This document shows, piece by piece, positions 1 to 9,239 of a stretch of DNA of 64,000 bases (position 1 is the stretch's first letter; each line of letters opens with the position of its first letter). The translations under genes and the position numbers were made by a program. The notes under the pieces were generated by a model that saw only the letters and a list, made by a program, of their open reading frames with translations, was not told the DNA's origin and searched no databases. The DNA is from Lentzea californiensis (GTDB taxonomy: Bacteria; Actinomycetota; Actinomycetes; Mycobacteriales; Pseudonocardiaceae): contig NZ_JANBBE010000008.1 of assembly GCF_024648825.1 (NCBI RefSeq), positions 1 through 64,000 of the forward strand, read 5' to 3'.

Positions 1-206
<206 letters not shown>

Positions 207-315
207 GGATTATGTTTGATCGCTCCAGACGGAATATGTCTGGCATCAATCTAGTCTTGCCTCAAAGGAACTACCTCGACGAGGAGGTAATTCATATATT
301 ACTGGCTGTGTTTCG

Positions 316-341
316 GCACGCTGTTGAGTTCTCAAAGAACA
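316..341 (-). promoter_or_regulatory. rRNA leader boxA-like antitermination/processing element
   Basis: The minus strand reads TGTTCTTTGAGAACTCAACA and continues GCGTGC. This is the conserved actinobacterial pre-rRNA leader motif found upstream of 16S and in the 16S-23S spacer. In related bacteria it acts in Nus-dependent antitermination and lies in the stem cut by RNase III. It sits about 110 bases upstream of the mature 16S end. The assignment rests on motif recognition alone. Confidence 0.7.
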
Positions 342-461
342 CGCGCACACCGCAGCTAATCTCCGAAGAGAGTCACTTCCGGGGCTGTGTCAGGCTTAGA
401 AGTCTTTCGCCGCACTCCGTTCCGGCTGTGTTTCCCGGCCCGTTCCGTGCTGGCATGGAGA

Positions 462-490
462 AATTTACACGGGGCCCCCAGGAGATCCAA
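462..490 (-). promoter_or_regulatory. probable SigA-type promoter of the rRNA operon
   Basis: On the minus strand a TTGGAT hexamer (complement at 485-490) is followed after exactly 17 bases by TAAATT (complement at 462-467). This is a good fit to the vegetative -35/-10 pattern and lies upstream of the boxA-like leader and the 16S gene. Other rRNA promoters may exist nearby. Apart from the leader and this promoter, nothing else is seen between the 16S gene and the histidine kinase. Confidence 0.55.
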
Positions 491-603
491 ATCGGGGGTC
501 ACTAACGGCGTAACCGCAGGTCAGACACCACGCGGGCGGCTCAAACCCGCCGAGATCGACGCAGAGTGTGACCGGGACCACGCCGACAATCTTGCATCCG
601 GCC

Positions 604-1731
604 TCAGCGAGGTGCGGCCGGCAGGTGCACGGTGACCGACAAACCGCCGGTCGGCACGGCCACTGCCTGCGCAAACCCGCCATGAGCGGCGACCGCGGCG
701 CGCACGATCGAGAGCCCCAGACCCGTGCCGGACTGGCTGGTCCGGTCCTTGACCCCACGCCGGAACGGCTCGAACAGCTCCTCCACGCGGTCCGGCGGGA
801 TCAACGGACCCGACGACGACACCCGCAGAACGGACCACTGCGGTCCCGTCTCCACCACGGTCTCGATCCATCCGCCGACGTGGTTGTGGCGGACGGCGTT
901 CTCCAGCAGGTTGCCGGCGATCCGCTCCAGCAGCGCGGGATCGCCGACCGCGAGCGCCGGCACGCACCGGAACACCGTGCGCAGGTTGCGTGCCTCGGCC
1001 TCGGCCCGTGCGGCCCTCCACGCGGACTCGACCACCGCGGACAGGTCGACCGGTTCCCGAACGGCGAGCCCGATCCCGTCCGTGCGCGCGAGCAGCAGCA
1101 GAGCGGACACCAACTGCTCGGCGCGCTCCCCCGCGGAACGCACGACGCCGGCCATGCGTCGCAGCTCTTCGGCGTCGGCATCCGGATCGGACAGAGTCAC
1201 GTCCAGCTCGGTGCGCACCACCGAGAGAGGAGTGCGCAGTTCGTGCGATGCGTTCGCCACGAACCGGCGCTGCGAGTCGAAGGCGGCTTCCAGGCGGTCG
1301 AGCATCGCGTCGAACGTGTCCGCGAGCTCCGCGACCTCGTCGCGCGGGCCTTCCAGCCGCAACCGCGACCCCAGCGACTCGGCGGACAACCGGCGGGCAG
1401 CCCCTGTCACGTCGTGCAGCGGCTTCAGGACCCGACCGGTGAGCGTCCAGGTCAGCACGGCGGCGGCCACGACCATGCACGCGAATGCGATCAGTCCGGC
1501 ACGCAGCAGGTCCTGACGGGCGGCGGCCGTCAACGCGTCGGTCAGCACCTTCACGGTGACGGTGACGCCGTCCACCGTGACCTGGGTGTCGGAGGGGAAC
1601 GACGGCGACGAGTCGAAGACCCGCCCGACCAGCGTCCACCCGAGGAACAGCAGGACAGCGCTCACCACCGCGACGAGCGCGGTGGTGAGGAGCGTGATCC
1701 GAAGGCGAAGCCCTGGTCCGCGCCTTCGCAT
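604..1731 (-). CDS. two-component sensor histidine kinase
   Basis: This is a 375-residue membrane kinase that would autophosphorylate and pass phosphate to the response regulator encoded just upstream. Two membrane segments (about 10-32 and 76-98) flank a short extracytoplasmic loop of about 45 residues. A HAMP linker follows (about 90-140), then a HisKA dimerisation helix with the phosphoacceptor His153 in ANASHELRTPL, and an HATPase_c domain with an N box (NLLENAVRHN) and a G box (GTGLGL). The start codon lies 3 bases after the regulator's stop, so the two are cotranscribed. The small sensor loop gives no clue to the ligand. The family is certain and the signal is unknown. Confidence 0.93.
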   Translation of the reverse strand: MRRRGPGLRLRITLLTTALVAVVSAVLLFLGWTLVGRVFDSSPSFPSDTQVTVDGVTVTVKVLTDALTAAARQDLLRAGLIAFACMVVAAAVLTWTLTGRVLKPLHDVTGAARRLSAESLGSRLRLEGPRDEVAELADTFDAMLDRLEAAFDSQRRFVANASHELRTPLSVVRTELDVTLSDPDADAEELRRMAGVVRSAGERAEQLVSALLLLARTDGIGLAVREPVDLSAVVESAWRAARAEAEARNLRTVFRCVPALAVGDPALLERIAGNLLENAVRHNHVGGWIETVVETGPQWSVLRVSSSGPLIPPDRVEELFEPFRRGVKDRTSQSGTGLGLSIVRAAVAAHGGFAQAVAVPTGGLSVTVHLPAAPR

Positions 1732-1734
1732 AGG

Positions 1735-2418
1735 TCAGTCCTCAGCAGATCCGTTCGAAGCACTCGGCACCCGGTAGCCGGAGCCCACGACGGTGTCGAT
1801 GATGCCCGGTTCCCCGAGCTTCTTGCGCAACGTCATCACAGTTACGCGCACGGTCGTGGTGAACGGGTCGGCGTTCTCGTCCCACACGCGCTCAAGCAGC
1901 TCCTCGCTGCTGACGACCGAGCCCTTGGCCGCGAGCAGCACCTCGAGGACGCCGAACTCCTTGCGGGTCAGCTCGATCGGCTGCCCGCCGCGTGACACGG
2001 TGCGCCGCGCCGGGTCCAGTTCCACGTCCTGAGCGGCGAGCAGCGGAGGCGTCGCGGGAGTCGCGCGCCGGGCGAGCGCCCGCACGCGCGCGACCAGTTC
2101 GGGGAACGCGAACGGCTTCGCGAGGTAGTCGTCCGCTCCGAGCGACAGCCCGGACACGCGATCCTCGATGGACCCGCTCGCCGTCAGCATCATGACCCTG
2201 GTGAGCGCGCCGGAGCTGAGGATCTCCTTGCACAGCTCGTCGCCGGACATCCCCGGCAGGTCGCGGTCGAGCACAACCACGTCGTACCGCGTGACGGTCG
2301 ACTTCTCGTGCCCGGTCTCGCCGTCGTAGGCGATGTCCACGGCCATACCTTCGCGCCTCAGGCCGCGAGCGATCGCGTCGGCCAGAGGCGCCTCGTCCTC
2401 GACTACCAAAATCCGCAC
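1735..2418 (-). CDS. OmpR/PhoB-family response regulator
   Basis: This is a 227-residue DNA-binding regulator and the partner of the kinase that follows it. The receiver domain (1-115) has the acidic pocket in VVEDE, the phosphoacceptor Asp51 in VVLDRDLPG, and a conserved Lys in LAKPF. The C-terminal half (about 125-222) is a winged helix ending in GSGYRVP, as is typical of OmpR-type effectors. It is the first gene of the regulator-kinase pair. The 46-base gap to the next gene upstream contains an AGGTG-N7-CACCT inverted repeat close to its start, which could be an autoregulatory site (weak). Target genes cannot be named from the sequence. Confidence 0.93.
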   Translation of the reverse strand: MRILVVEDEAPLADAIARGLRREGMAVDIAYDGETGHEKSTVTRYDVVVLDRDLPGMSGDELCKEILSSGALTRVMMLTASGSIEDRVSGLSLGADDYLAKPFAFPELVARVRALARRATPATPPLLAAQDVELDPARRTVSRGGQPIELTRKEFGVLEVLLAAKGSVVSSEELLERVWDENADPFTTTVRVTVMTLRKKLGEPGIIDTVVGSGYRVPSASNGSAED

Positions 2419-2464
2419 GCCTCAAAGGTGCCACACGCACCTGAGAAGGCGCTTAACGACACCT

Positions 2465-3106
2465 TCACTTCCTGCGTGCAGGCCGATCGACGACGACGGT
2501 CGAGGCGGTCTGCAGTGCCCGGAGCTCCAGCAACGCCGGGTGCTCCTCCGCCAGCTTGGCCGCGTTCAGCAACGACCGCAGCGCAGCCGTCTCCCCGCGC
2601 GCCCGCTCCAGCGCCGCACGTCCCTCTGCGGCCGCCACCAGTTCGACCAGCGCGGCCCGGCGCAGCTCACCAGGCATCACGACGTCGCGAACTGCCACGT
2701 CGGAGACCGATACGCCCAGCTCAGCGGCCCGCGACGCCACGGCGGCCAGCACCTCGGCGGAAATCGCGTCACGCTCAGGGTCTACGGCGGAGTGCGCTCG
2801 CGTGACCACTGCACTGCGCAATGCGAGCTGCACGGCCGTGTAGAGCTCAGCCTCAGGCCCTGCGGACGCGACCACGAACGTCGTCGCCGAGGACACGGCC
2901 CACCGCACGACAACGGTGACGCGGACCAGCACGCCGTCAGCGGTCGGAACGTCCTGAGCCGCCGGGGTCATCGTGCGCGGCCGGAGGTCGACGCGGTGCA
3001 GCACGACGTGCCGCGGGAACTTGTGCTGACCGGGCTCGACCTCGCCCACCAGCACCCCACGATCGAACTGGACCGCCCGCTCCCACGGGTACAACGTGTG
3101 CTTCAT
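2465..3106 (-). CDS. SPFH/band-7 domain protein
   Basis: This is a 213-residue protein of the prohibitin/stomatin/HflK fold, a family that forms oligomeric scaffolds at membranes. The visible order is an N-terminal beta-rich part (VQFDRGVLVGEVEPGQH, about 10-30), the SPFH core with paired strands and a VLVRVTVVVRW strand (about 55-70), and an Ala/Glu-rich helical C-terminus (about 130-195) likely to be a coiled coil. No hydrophobic anchor is present, so membrane association would be indirect. The start is the internal ATG at 3106 because it follows a strong GGAGGTGGAGAG ribosome site; the longer frame upstream lacks one. Its client is unknown. Confidence 0.75.
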   Translation of the reverse strand: MKHTLYPWERAVQFDRGVLVGEVEPGQHKFPRHVVLHRVDLRPRTMTPAAQDVPTADGVLVRVTVVVRWAVSSATTFVVASAGPEAELYTAVQLALRSAVVTRAHSAVDPERDAISAEVLAAVASRAAELGVSVSDVAVRDVVMPGELRRAALVELVAAAEGRAALERARGETAALRSLLNAAKLAEEHPALLELRALQTASTVVVDRPARRK

Positions 3107-3194
3107 CGTCTCTCCACCTCCACCCGGGTAGACCACGACCCCGGCCGGCGGGACTTCGAGCGGGAGTCCACAAGGGACTCGCAAAGCTCGTCGC

Positions 3195-3213
3195 CCCCGG
3201 TGTGCGACCGGGG
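3195..3213. terminator. hairpin downstream of dxs
   Basis: CCCCGGT and ACCGGGG form a perfect 7-bp stem with a 5-base loop. There is no T run, so this is at best a GC-type terminator or processing hairpin for the minus-strand dxs transcript. The 233-base gap between dxs and the SPFH gene (3107-3339) otherwise holds only a tRNA-like fragment described under findings. Confidence 0.4.
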
Positions 3214-3339
3214 TCGTGGCGTTCAGGAATTGAACCTGGTGCCGTTACAGGGCTCCACGGCGTCCGCAGAACGCGGGACCCGAGCGAGGAAGACCTGCCG
3301 GGCCGCAAGAACGAACGCTGTGGGTGGAGGTTAGCCGAC

Positions 3340-5253
3340 CTACTTCTCGACGTGCTCGTCAATTTCGACGGGCAGGCACTCCAGGCGAGCGGCCCACTCC
3401 GTCACGCGGCGTGCGACGTCCTGCGCGGTGATGCCGCACAGCGCGAGCACCTCGCCACGCTCACCGTGGTCGTGGAACTGCTGCGGCAGAGCGATGTCGC
3501 GCAACGGCACCTCGACGTCGGCGTCGCGCAGGGCGGCCGCGAGAGAGGAACCGAAGCCGCCGTGGCGGCCACCGTCCTCCACGGTCACCACGAGCTTGTG
3601 CGACGCCGCCATCTCCACGAGGTCCACCGACATCGGGTAGATCCACCGCGGGTCGACGACCGTCACGCCGATGCCCTGGTCCTCCAGCCGTTGTGCGGCC
3701 TCGAGCCCGAGCTCGCCCAACGCGCCGACCGTCACCAGCAGCACGTCGGAACCCGACCGCCGAAGCACGTCCACGGAACCCACGCGCTCCAGGGCGGGCA
3801 GGTCCGGGCCGACGGAGGCCTTCGGGTAGCGGATCACCGACGGCGCGTCCGAGATCGCCACGGCCTCCCGCAGCTCCTCGACCAGCGTGCCGGCGTCACG
3901 CGGCGCCGCCACGTGGACGCCGGGGATCACGCCGAGGATCGACATGTCCCACATGCCGTGGTGCGACGCGCCGTCCGGGCCGGTGACGCCGGCCCGGTCC
4001 AGCACGACCGTGACGCCCTGCTTGTGCAGCGCGACGTCCATCAGCAGCTGGTCGAACGCCCGGTTGAGGAACGTCGCGTAGACGGCCACGACCGGGTGCA
4101 GCCCGCCGATCGCCAGGCCGGCGGCCGAGGTCAGGGCGTGCTGCTCGGCGATGCCGACGTCGAAGAACCGCTCCGGGAACGCCTTCGCGAACGCGTCCAG
4201 GCCGGTGGGCCCCTGCATCGCGGCGGTGATCGCCACGACGTCGGGGCGCTCACGGCCGACCTCGACCAGCGAGTCCGAGAACACGTGCGTCCAGGTCCGG
4301 CTGGCCGGCTTGACGTTCTCGCCGGTGATCGGGTCGATGACGCCGGTGGCGTGCATCTGGTCGGCCTCGTGGTTCTCGGCCGGCGCGAACCCCATGCCCT
4401 TGCGGGTGACCGCGTGCACGATCACCGGGCCGCCGAACGACTTCGCGCGCTGCAGTGCGGACTCCAGCGTCGCCATGTCGTGCCCGTCGACCGGGCCGAT
4501 GTACTTAAGACCGAGGTCCTCGAACATCGCCTGCGGCGCCAGCGCGTCCTTGATGCCGCGCTTGGCGGCGTGCAGGGCGGCGTAGAGCGGCTTGCCGAAG
4601 AACGGCGTCTGCTGCAGCGCGCTCTTGCCCTTCTCCAGCACGCGCTCGTAGCCGGGCCGCAGCCTCAGCGACGACAGGTGGTCGGCGAGACCACCGATCG
4701 TCGGCGAGTACGAGCGGCCGTTGTCGTTGACCACGATCACGACCGGACGCGTCCTGTCCGCCGCGATGTTGTTCAACGCCTCCCAGCACATGCCGCCGGT
4801 CAGCGCGCCGTCGCCGACGACCGCGACCACGTGGCCGTGTGCGCCGTTGAGCTGCTTCGCCTTCGCCAGGCCGTCCGCGTACGACAGCGCCGTCGAGGCG
4901 TGTGAGCTCTCCTGCACGTCGTGCTCGGACTCCGACCGCGACGGGTAGCCCGACATCCCGCCGCGCTGGCGGAGCCGGTCGAACCCGTCACGGCGGCCCG
5001 TGACGATCTTGTGCACGTACGACTGGTGACCGGTGTCGAAGACGATCGGGTCCTGCGGCGAGTCGAAGACCCGGTGCAGTGCCACGGTCAGCTCGACGAC
5101 ACCCAGGTTGGGGCCCAGGTGCCCGCCCGTCTTGGACACCTTGTCGACCAGAAAACGACGGATCTCCTCGCACAGCTGCGACAGCTGCGCCTCGTCCATC
5201 CGTTTCAGATCAGCTGGTCCGTGCACGGACTCCAGCAGGGTCACCACGCCCAC
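3340..5253 (-). CDS. dxs: 1-deoxy-D-xylulose-5-phosphate synthase
   Basis: This cytosolic thiamine-diphosphate enzyme condenses pyruvate and glyceraldehyde 3-phosphate to DXP, the first step of the MEP isoprenoid pathway. The protein is 637 residues, the usual length. The ThDP/Mg motif runs from GDGALTGG (147-154) to NDN (176-178). The N-terminal GGHLGPNLGVVELT and the mid-protein DVGIAEQHA segment, with the transketolase glutamate, are classic DXS signatures. It is a single-gene unit on the minus strand, followed by a hairpin. In the matching M. tuberculosis block this position is dxs1 (Rv2682c, from memory). Confidence 0.97.
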   Translation of the reverse strand: MGVVTLLESVHGPADLKRMDEAQLSQLCEEIRRFLVDKVSKTGGHLGPNLGVVELTVALHRVFDSPQDPIVFDTGHQSYVHKIVTGRRDGFDRLRQRGGMSGYPSRSESEHDVQESSHASTALSYADGLAKAKQLNGAHGHVVAVVGDGALTGGMCWEALNNIAADRTRPVVIVVNDNGRSYSPTIGGLADHLSSLRLRPGYERVLEKGKSALQQTPFFGKPLYAALHAAKRGIKDALAPQAMFEDLGLKYIGPVDGHDMATLESALQRAKSFGGPVIVHAVTRKGMGFAPAENHEADQMHATGVIDPITGENVKPASRTWTHVFSDSLVEVGRERPDVVAITAAMQGPTGLDAFAKAFPERFFDVGIAEQHALTSAAGLAIGGLHPVVAVYATFLNRAFDQLLMDVALHKQGVTVVLDRAGVTGPDGASHHGMWDMSILGVIPGVHVAAPRDAGTLVEELREAVAISDAPSVIRYPKASVGPDLPALERVGSVDVLRRSGSDVLLVTVGALGELGLEAAQRLEDQGIGVTVVDPRWIYPMSVDLVEMAASHKLVVTVEDGGRHGGFGSSLAAALRDADVEVPLRDIALPQQFHDHGERGEVLALCGITAQDVARRVTEWAARLECLPVEIDEHVEK

Positions 5254-5306
5254 CTCACTCCTGAAGACTTCGGCTCAGTCTACGGAGACGCGACTGAGAC
5301 GCAGCT

Positions 5307-6512
5307 TCAGCTCGTCTCAGGTACGAGCAGGGCGATGCACTCCATGTGGTGCGTCATGGGGAACGCGTCGAATGCGCGCAGTTCCGCGAGCCGGTACCCC
5401 TGAACTGTGAATTCGGCCAGGTCGCGTGCCAGTGCGGCGGGGTCGCAGGCGACGTAGACGACCCGTTCGGGACGGCGTCGTGCGACTTCAGCCACAACGA
5501 CCTTGCCCGCACCCTTGCGAGGGGGGTCGAGGACCACGACATGAGGGTTCTCGACGGGCAGTTTGCGCGTGACGGCGAGTTCCACCTTGTCGGCCACCCA
5601 CTCGACCTGGGACATGCGCCGGAGGTTGCGCCGGCCGTCCTCCACGGCACCGGGGAAAGACTCCACGACCAGCACGGATCCGCTTTCACCGACCTGCCGT
5701 CCGAGCACGGAGGCGAAGAGCCCGGCGCCGCCGTAGAGGTCCCACGCGCGTTGCCCCGGCTCGGCCGCGGCCCACTCCCCCACGACGGACGCGAACGTGT
5801 CCGCGGCGGCCGGGTGGACCTGCCAGAAACCATCCGCGGAAACTCGCCACTTTCGTTGGGCGGCGGTCTCGACGGCCGTACCGGTTCCGGCGCGTCGCGC
5901 GGTGTGTCGGCCGCGCACCTCACCCACATGACGGTTGCCGTCACCGTCCTGGACGATCGTCAGCTCCTGCGCCCGCCACTTTCGGTCGGCCACGGCCTCG
6001 ACCATGCCCGGCCGGGAGATCACACAGTGGTCGACCGGGATCACATCGTGGGAACGCAGTCCCCGGAAACCCGGCTTCCCGTCACGGCCGACGGCCATCC
6101 GGATCCGGGTCCGCCACTCCAGCGGACCGCCCGGCAGCGCCTCGACGACCACGTCCCGTTCGATCTTGGCGAGCCTGGAGAGCTGCTCCTGGACGACCTG
6201 GGCCTTCAGTTCGCGTTGCGCGTCCCACGCGACGTGCTGGAAGTCGCAGCCTCCGCACATCCCGGGCCCGCTGAACGGGCAGGGCGCCTCGACGCGGTCC
6301 GGTGACGCCTGGAGGATCTCCACGGCGTCCGCACGGCAGAACGAGCCGCCGTTGTCCTCGTACACGGACACCACGACGCGTTCGCCGGGCAGCGCGTGAC
6401 GCACGAACAGAACGCGCCCCTCGTGCCGTGCGATGAAATGCCCGCCGTGTGCGACGGGCCCCACCTCTACCTCGAACTTGCGTCCGGTCCAGTCTTCCTT
6501 GGTCGTGCTCAT
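5307..6512 (-). CDS. TRAM-domain 23S rRNA/tRNA (uracil-5-)-methyltransferase family protein
   Basis: This is a 401-residue SAM-dependent RNA m5U methyltransferase of the TrmA/RlmD (RumA) family. A TRAM RNA-binding domain (about 8-70) is followed by an iron-sulfur cysteine set (C-x5-CGGC around 85-100), a SAM site (WDLYGGAGLF), a DPPRKG motif, and the catalytic cysteine in VACDPAALARDL. The ATG overlaps the stop of the permease upstream by four bases (ATGA), so the two are translationally coupled. It corresponds to Rv2689c (from memory). Which uridine it methylates cannot be read from the sequence. Confidence 0.9.
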   Translation of the reverse strand: MSTTKEDWTGRKFEVEVGPVAHGGHFIARHEGRVLFVRHALPGERVVVSVYEDNGGSFCRADAVEILQASPDRVEAPCPFSGPGMCGGCDFQHVAWDAQRELKAQVVQEQLSRLAKIERDVVVEALPGGPLEWRTRIRMAVGRDGKPGFRGLRSHDVIPVDHCVISRPGMVEAVADRKWRAQELTIVQDGDGNRHVGEVRGRHTARRAGTGTAVETAAQRKWRVSADGFWQVHPAAADTFASVVGEWAAAEPGQRAWDLYGGAGLFASVLGRQVGESGSVLVVESFPGAVEDGRRNLRRMSQVEWVADKVELAVTRKLPVENPHVVVLDPPRKGAGKVVVAEVARRRPERVVYVACDPAALARDLAEFTVQGYRLAELRAFDAFPMTHHMECIALLVPETS

Positions 6513-8494
6513 CGGTCGTCAAGTCCCCTTCGGACAGCGCCGGGCGCGATGACGTCCTTGTCCTTGACCTTCACCGAGGACTCGAGCTGCCACGGGACGC
6601 TGGTCACCATCACACCCGGCTGGAAAAGCAGCCTTCCCTTGAGTCGCAACGCGCTCTGGTTGTGGAGGAGCTGCTCCCACCAGTGGCCGACGACGTACTC
6701 GGGGATGAACACCGTAACAACGTCGCGCGGGTTGTCCGTCCGGACGCGCTTGACGTAGTCGAGAACGGGCTTGGTGATCTCCCGGTAGGGGGACTCGATC
6801 ACCTTCAGCGGGATCCTGAAGTTCTCCTTCTCCCACTCCGCGACGAGCTTGCGGGTGTCGCCGTCGTCGACGTTGACCGTGACGGCCTCCAGCACGTCCG
6901 GGCGCACGGCCTTGGCGTAGGACAGCGCCCGGATGGTCGGCATGTGCAGTTTGGACACCAGCACCATCGCGTGGTTGCGTGCGGGCATCGTGCGCACGCG
7001 CTCCTGCTTGCGCAGTTCCTCGGCGACGGTGTCGTAGTGCTTGCGGATCGCCGTCATCAACGCGTAGATGGCGGCCATCGCGGCGATGGCGATCCACGCG
7101 CCCTTGGTGAACTTCGTGATCAGCACGATGATCAGCACCGTCGCGGTCAGCGCGAGACCGAACGTGTTGATCGCCTGCGAGCGCCGCATCCGCCTGCGCG
7201 CCTGCTCGTCGGTCTCGGTCTTGAGTAGCCGCTGCCAGTGCTTGATCATGCCGAGCTGGCTGAGCGTGAACGACACGAACACACCGACGATGTAGAGCTG
7301 GATCAGCCGGGTGACCTCGGCGTCGAACGCGATCACCAGCACGACCGCGAAGCCGGCCAGGAAGATGATGCCGTTGGAGAACGCCAGCCGGTCGCCGCGG
7401 GTGTGCAGCTGACGCGGCAGGTAGCGGTCCTGGGCGAGGATCGAGCCGAGCACCGGGAACCCGTTGAACGCGGTGTTCGCGGCGAGCACCAGGATCAGGG
7501 CGGTGACGCCGGCGATGAAGTAGAAGCCGGGCGGGAAGTTGTCGAACACGGCGTGCGCGATCTGCGCGACCATCGTCTTCTGCTCGTAACCCTCGGGCGC
7601 GTTGGTGATCTGCTGGGCGGGGAACTCGGCCATCCGCACGTCGGTCAGCTGGGCGAGGACGATCAGGCCCATCAGCATGACCACCGAGATGCTGCCCATC
7701 AGCAGCAGCGTCGTCGCGGCGTTGCGGGACTTGGGCTTGCGGAACGCGGGCACGCCGTTGCTGATCGCCTCGACACCGGTGAGAGCGGCGCAGCCGGACG
7801 AGAACGCCCGCAGCACCAGGAACACGAACGCGAGCCCCATCAGGTGGTCCTGCTCGGCGTGGATCTCCAGGCCGGAGCTCTCGGCCCGCATGTCGTCGCC
7901 CATCACGAGCCCGCGGAACAGGCCGTAGCCGATCAGGCCGAAGACACCGATCATGAACGCGTAGACCGGCACGGCGAACGCGCTGCCGGACTCCCGGATG
8001 CCGCGCAGGTTCACCGCCGTGAGCAGCACGATGGCCGCGACCGCGAACTCCGCCTTGTGGGTCGCGACGAACGGGATCGCCGAACCGATGTTCGCCGCGG
8101 CCGCCGAGATCGACACCGCGACCGTGAGGATGTAGTCGACGAGCAGGGCGCTCGCCACCGTGAGCCCCGCTCTGCGGCCGAGGTTGACCGTCGCGACCTC
8201 GTAGTCGCCGCCACCGGACGGGTAGGCGTGCACGTTCTGCCGGTAGCTGGCCACCACGGTGAGCATCACCACGATGACCGCGACCCCGACCCATGGCGCC
8301 ATGGCGTAGGCGCTCAGGCCCGCCACCGACAGCATCAGGAAGATCTCCTCCGGCGCGTAGGCGACCGACGACATGGCGTCGGAGGCGAACACGGGGAGGG
8401 CGATGCGTTTGGGCAGGAGGGTGTGCGCGAGGCGATCACTGCGGAACGGCCGTCCGACCAGGAGGCGCTTGGCAGCGGTGGCGAGCTTGGACAC
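6509..8494 (-). CDS. APC-superfamily amino-acid/cation permease with cytosolic C-terminal domain
   Basis: This is a 661-residue integral membrane protein. About twelve hydrophobic helices span residues 30-480, beginning with the APC-type ALPVFASDAMSSVAYAPEE segment. A soluble tail of about 180 residues follows (from KHYDTVAEELRKQE), with alternating strands resembling a USP-like fold. The frame is open far upstream, but that part overlaps the divergent TrkA gene. The GTG at 8494 is chosen because conserved sequence (SKLATAAKRLL) starts there and it leaves a normal divergent promoter gap of 82 bases. It matches Rv2690c (from memory) and lies back to back with the two TrkA proteins, which suggests a role in potassium or amino-acid transport. 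The substrate is unproven. Confidence 0.88.
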   Translation of the reverse strand: MSKLATAAKRLLVGRPFRSDRLAHTLLPKRIALPVFASDAMSSVAYAPEEIFLMLSVAGLSAYAMAPWVGVAVIVVMLTVVASYRQNVHAYPSGGGDYEVATVNLGRRAGLTVASALLVDYILTVAVSISAAAANIGSAIPFVATHKAEFAVAAIVLLTAVNLRGIRESGSAFAVPVYAFMIGVFGLIGYGLFRGLVMGDDMRAESSGLEIHAEQDHLMGLAFVFLVLRAFSSGCAALTGVEAISNGVPAFRKPKSRNAATTLLLMGSISVVMLMGLIVLAQLTDVRMAEFPAQQITNAPEGYEQKTMVAQIAHAVFDNFPPGFYFIAGVTALILVLAANTAFNGFPVLGSILAQDRYLPRQLHTRGDRLAFSNGIIFLAGFAVVLVIAFDAEVTRLIQLYIVGVFVSFTLSQLGMIKHWQRLLKTETDEQARRRMRRSQAINTFGLALTATVLIIVLITKFTKGAWIAIAAMAAIYALMTAIRKHYDTVAEELRKQERVRTMPARNHAMVLVSKLHMPTIRALSYAKAVRPDVLEAVTVNVDDGDTRKLVAEWEKENFRIPLKVIESPYREITKPVLDYVKRVRTDNPRDVVTVFIPEYVVGHWWEQLLHNQSALRLKGRLLFQPGVMVTSVPWQLESSVKVKDKDVIAPGAVRRGLDDR

Positions 8495-8576
8495 GGCCAG
8501 AGCGTAAGGGGTCCGCTCACCGGGACGGGCTGATGCTCGGTAGGTTCTGCGGAGAGTTCGCCTGAGGAGGCATGTC

Positions 8577-9239
8577 GTGCACGTGGTGATCATGGGATGT
8601 GGCCGGGTGGGGGCGTCCCTGGCCAGGGCCCTGGAGCGACTCGACCACCAGGTCGCCGTGATCGACAAGGATTCGCAGTCGTTCCGCAGGCTGGGCAGCG
8701 ACTTCCACGGACAGCAGGTCATCGGCAACGGTTTCGACCGTAATGTCCTGATCGAGGCCGGTGTCGAGCGCGCGGGCGCGTTCGCGGCGGTCTCCAGCGG
8801 CGACAACTCGAACATCATTTCGGCGCGGGTCGCGCGTGAGACGTTCGGCGTCGAGCACGTCGTCGCGCGCATCTACGACCACAAGCGTGCTGCGGTGTAC
8901 GAGCGCCTGGGCATCCCGACCGTGGCGACGGTGCCGTGGAGCACCGACAGGTTCCTGCGGATGTTGCTGCCCGAAGGGGCGTCGACCGCGTGGCGCGACC
9001 CGTCCGGCACCGTGGCGGTGCTGCCGATCGAGGTCGACGAGGCCTGGGTGGGGCGGCCGGTGCGCGAGCTCGAAGAGGCGATCGGCGCGCGGGTGGCGTT
9101 CGTGATGCGCTTCGGCACGGGGGTGCTGCCGGACGCGAAGACCGTCGTGCAGGCCGACGACTCCATCTACGTGGCGGCGCTGTCCGGCACGATCACCGAC
9201 GTCGCGGCGGCGGCGCTGCAGGCACCGGAGGAGAGCTGA
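8577..9239 (+). CDS. ceoB: TrkA-family potassium uptake regulator, first copy
   Basis: This is a 220-residue cytosolic RCK protein. A Rossmann nucleotide-binding domain begins at once (VVIMGCGRVGASLA, GxGxxG) with an acidic residue ending strand 2 (VIDKD). A TrkA_C domain is at about 140-210. Such proteins bind NAD(H) or ATP and gate Trk/Ktr-type potassium channels. The GTG start follows a perfect GAGGAGG ribosome site. It overlaps the second TrkA gene (TGATG), so the pair probably makes a hetero-oligomer. It corresponds to Rv2691 (from memory). No Trk membrane subunit is in the window. Confidence 0.9.
   Translation: MHVVIMGCGRVGASLARALERLDHQVAVIDKDSQSFRRLGSDFHGQQVIGNGFDRNVLIEAGVERAGAFAAVSSGDNSNIISARVARETFGVEHVVARIYDHKRAAVYERLGIPTVATVPWSTDRFLRMLLPEGASTAWRDPSGTVAVLPIEVDEAWVGRPVRELEEAIGARVAFVMRFGTGVLPDAKTVVQADDSIYVAALSGTITDVAAAALQAPEES

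Noticed and set aside
530..560. T-arm-like GGCGG-CTCAAAC-CCGCC near the kinase end, as a possible tRNA.
   Set aside because: No matching acceptor or anticodon arms can be found within tRNA distance on the plus strand.
8495..8872. N-terminal extension of the APC permease by 126 codons.
   Set aside because: It overlaps the divergent TrkA gene and shows no transporter homology.
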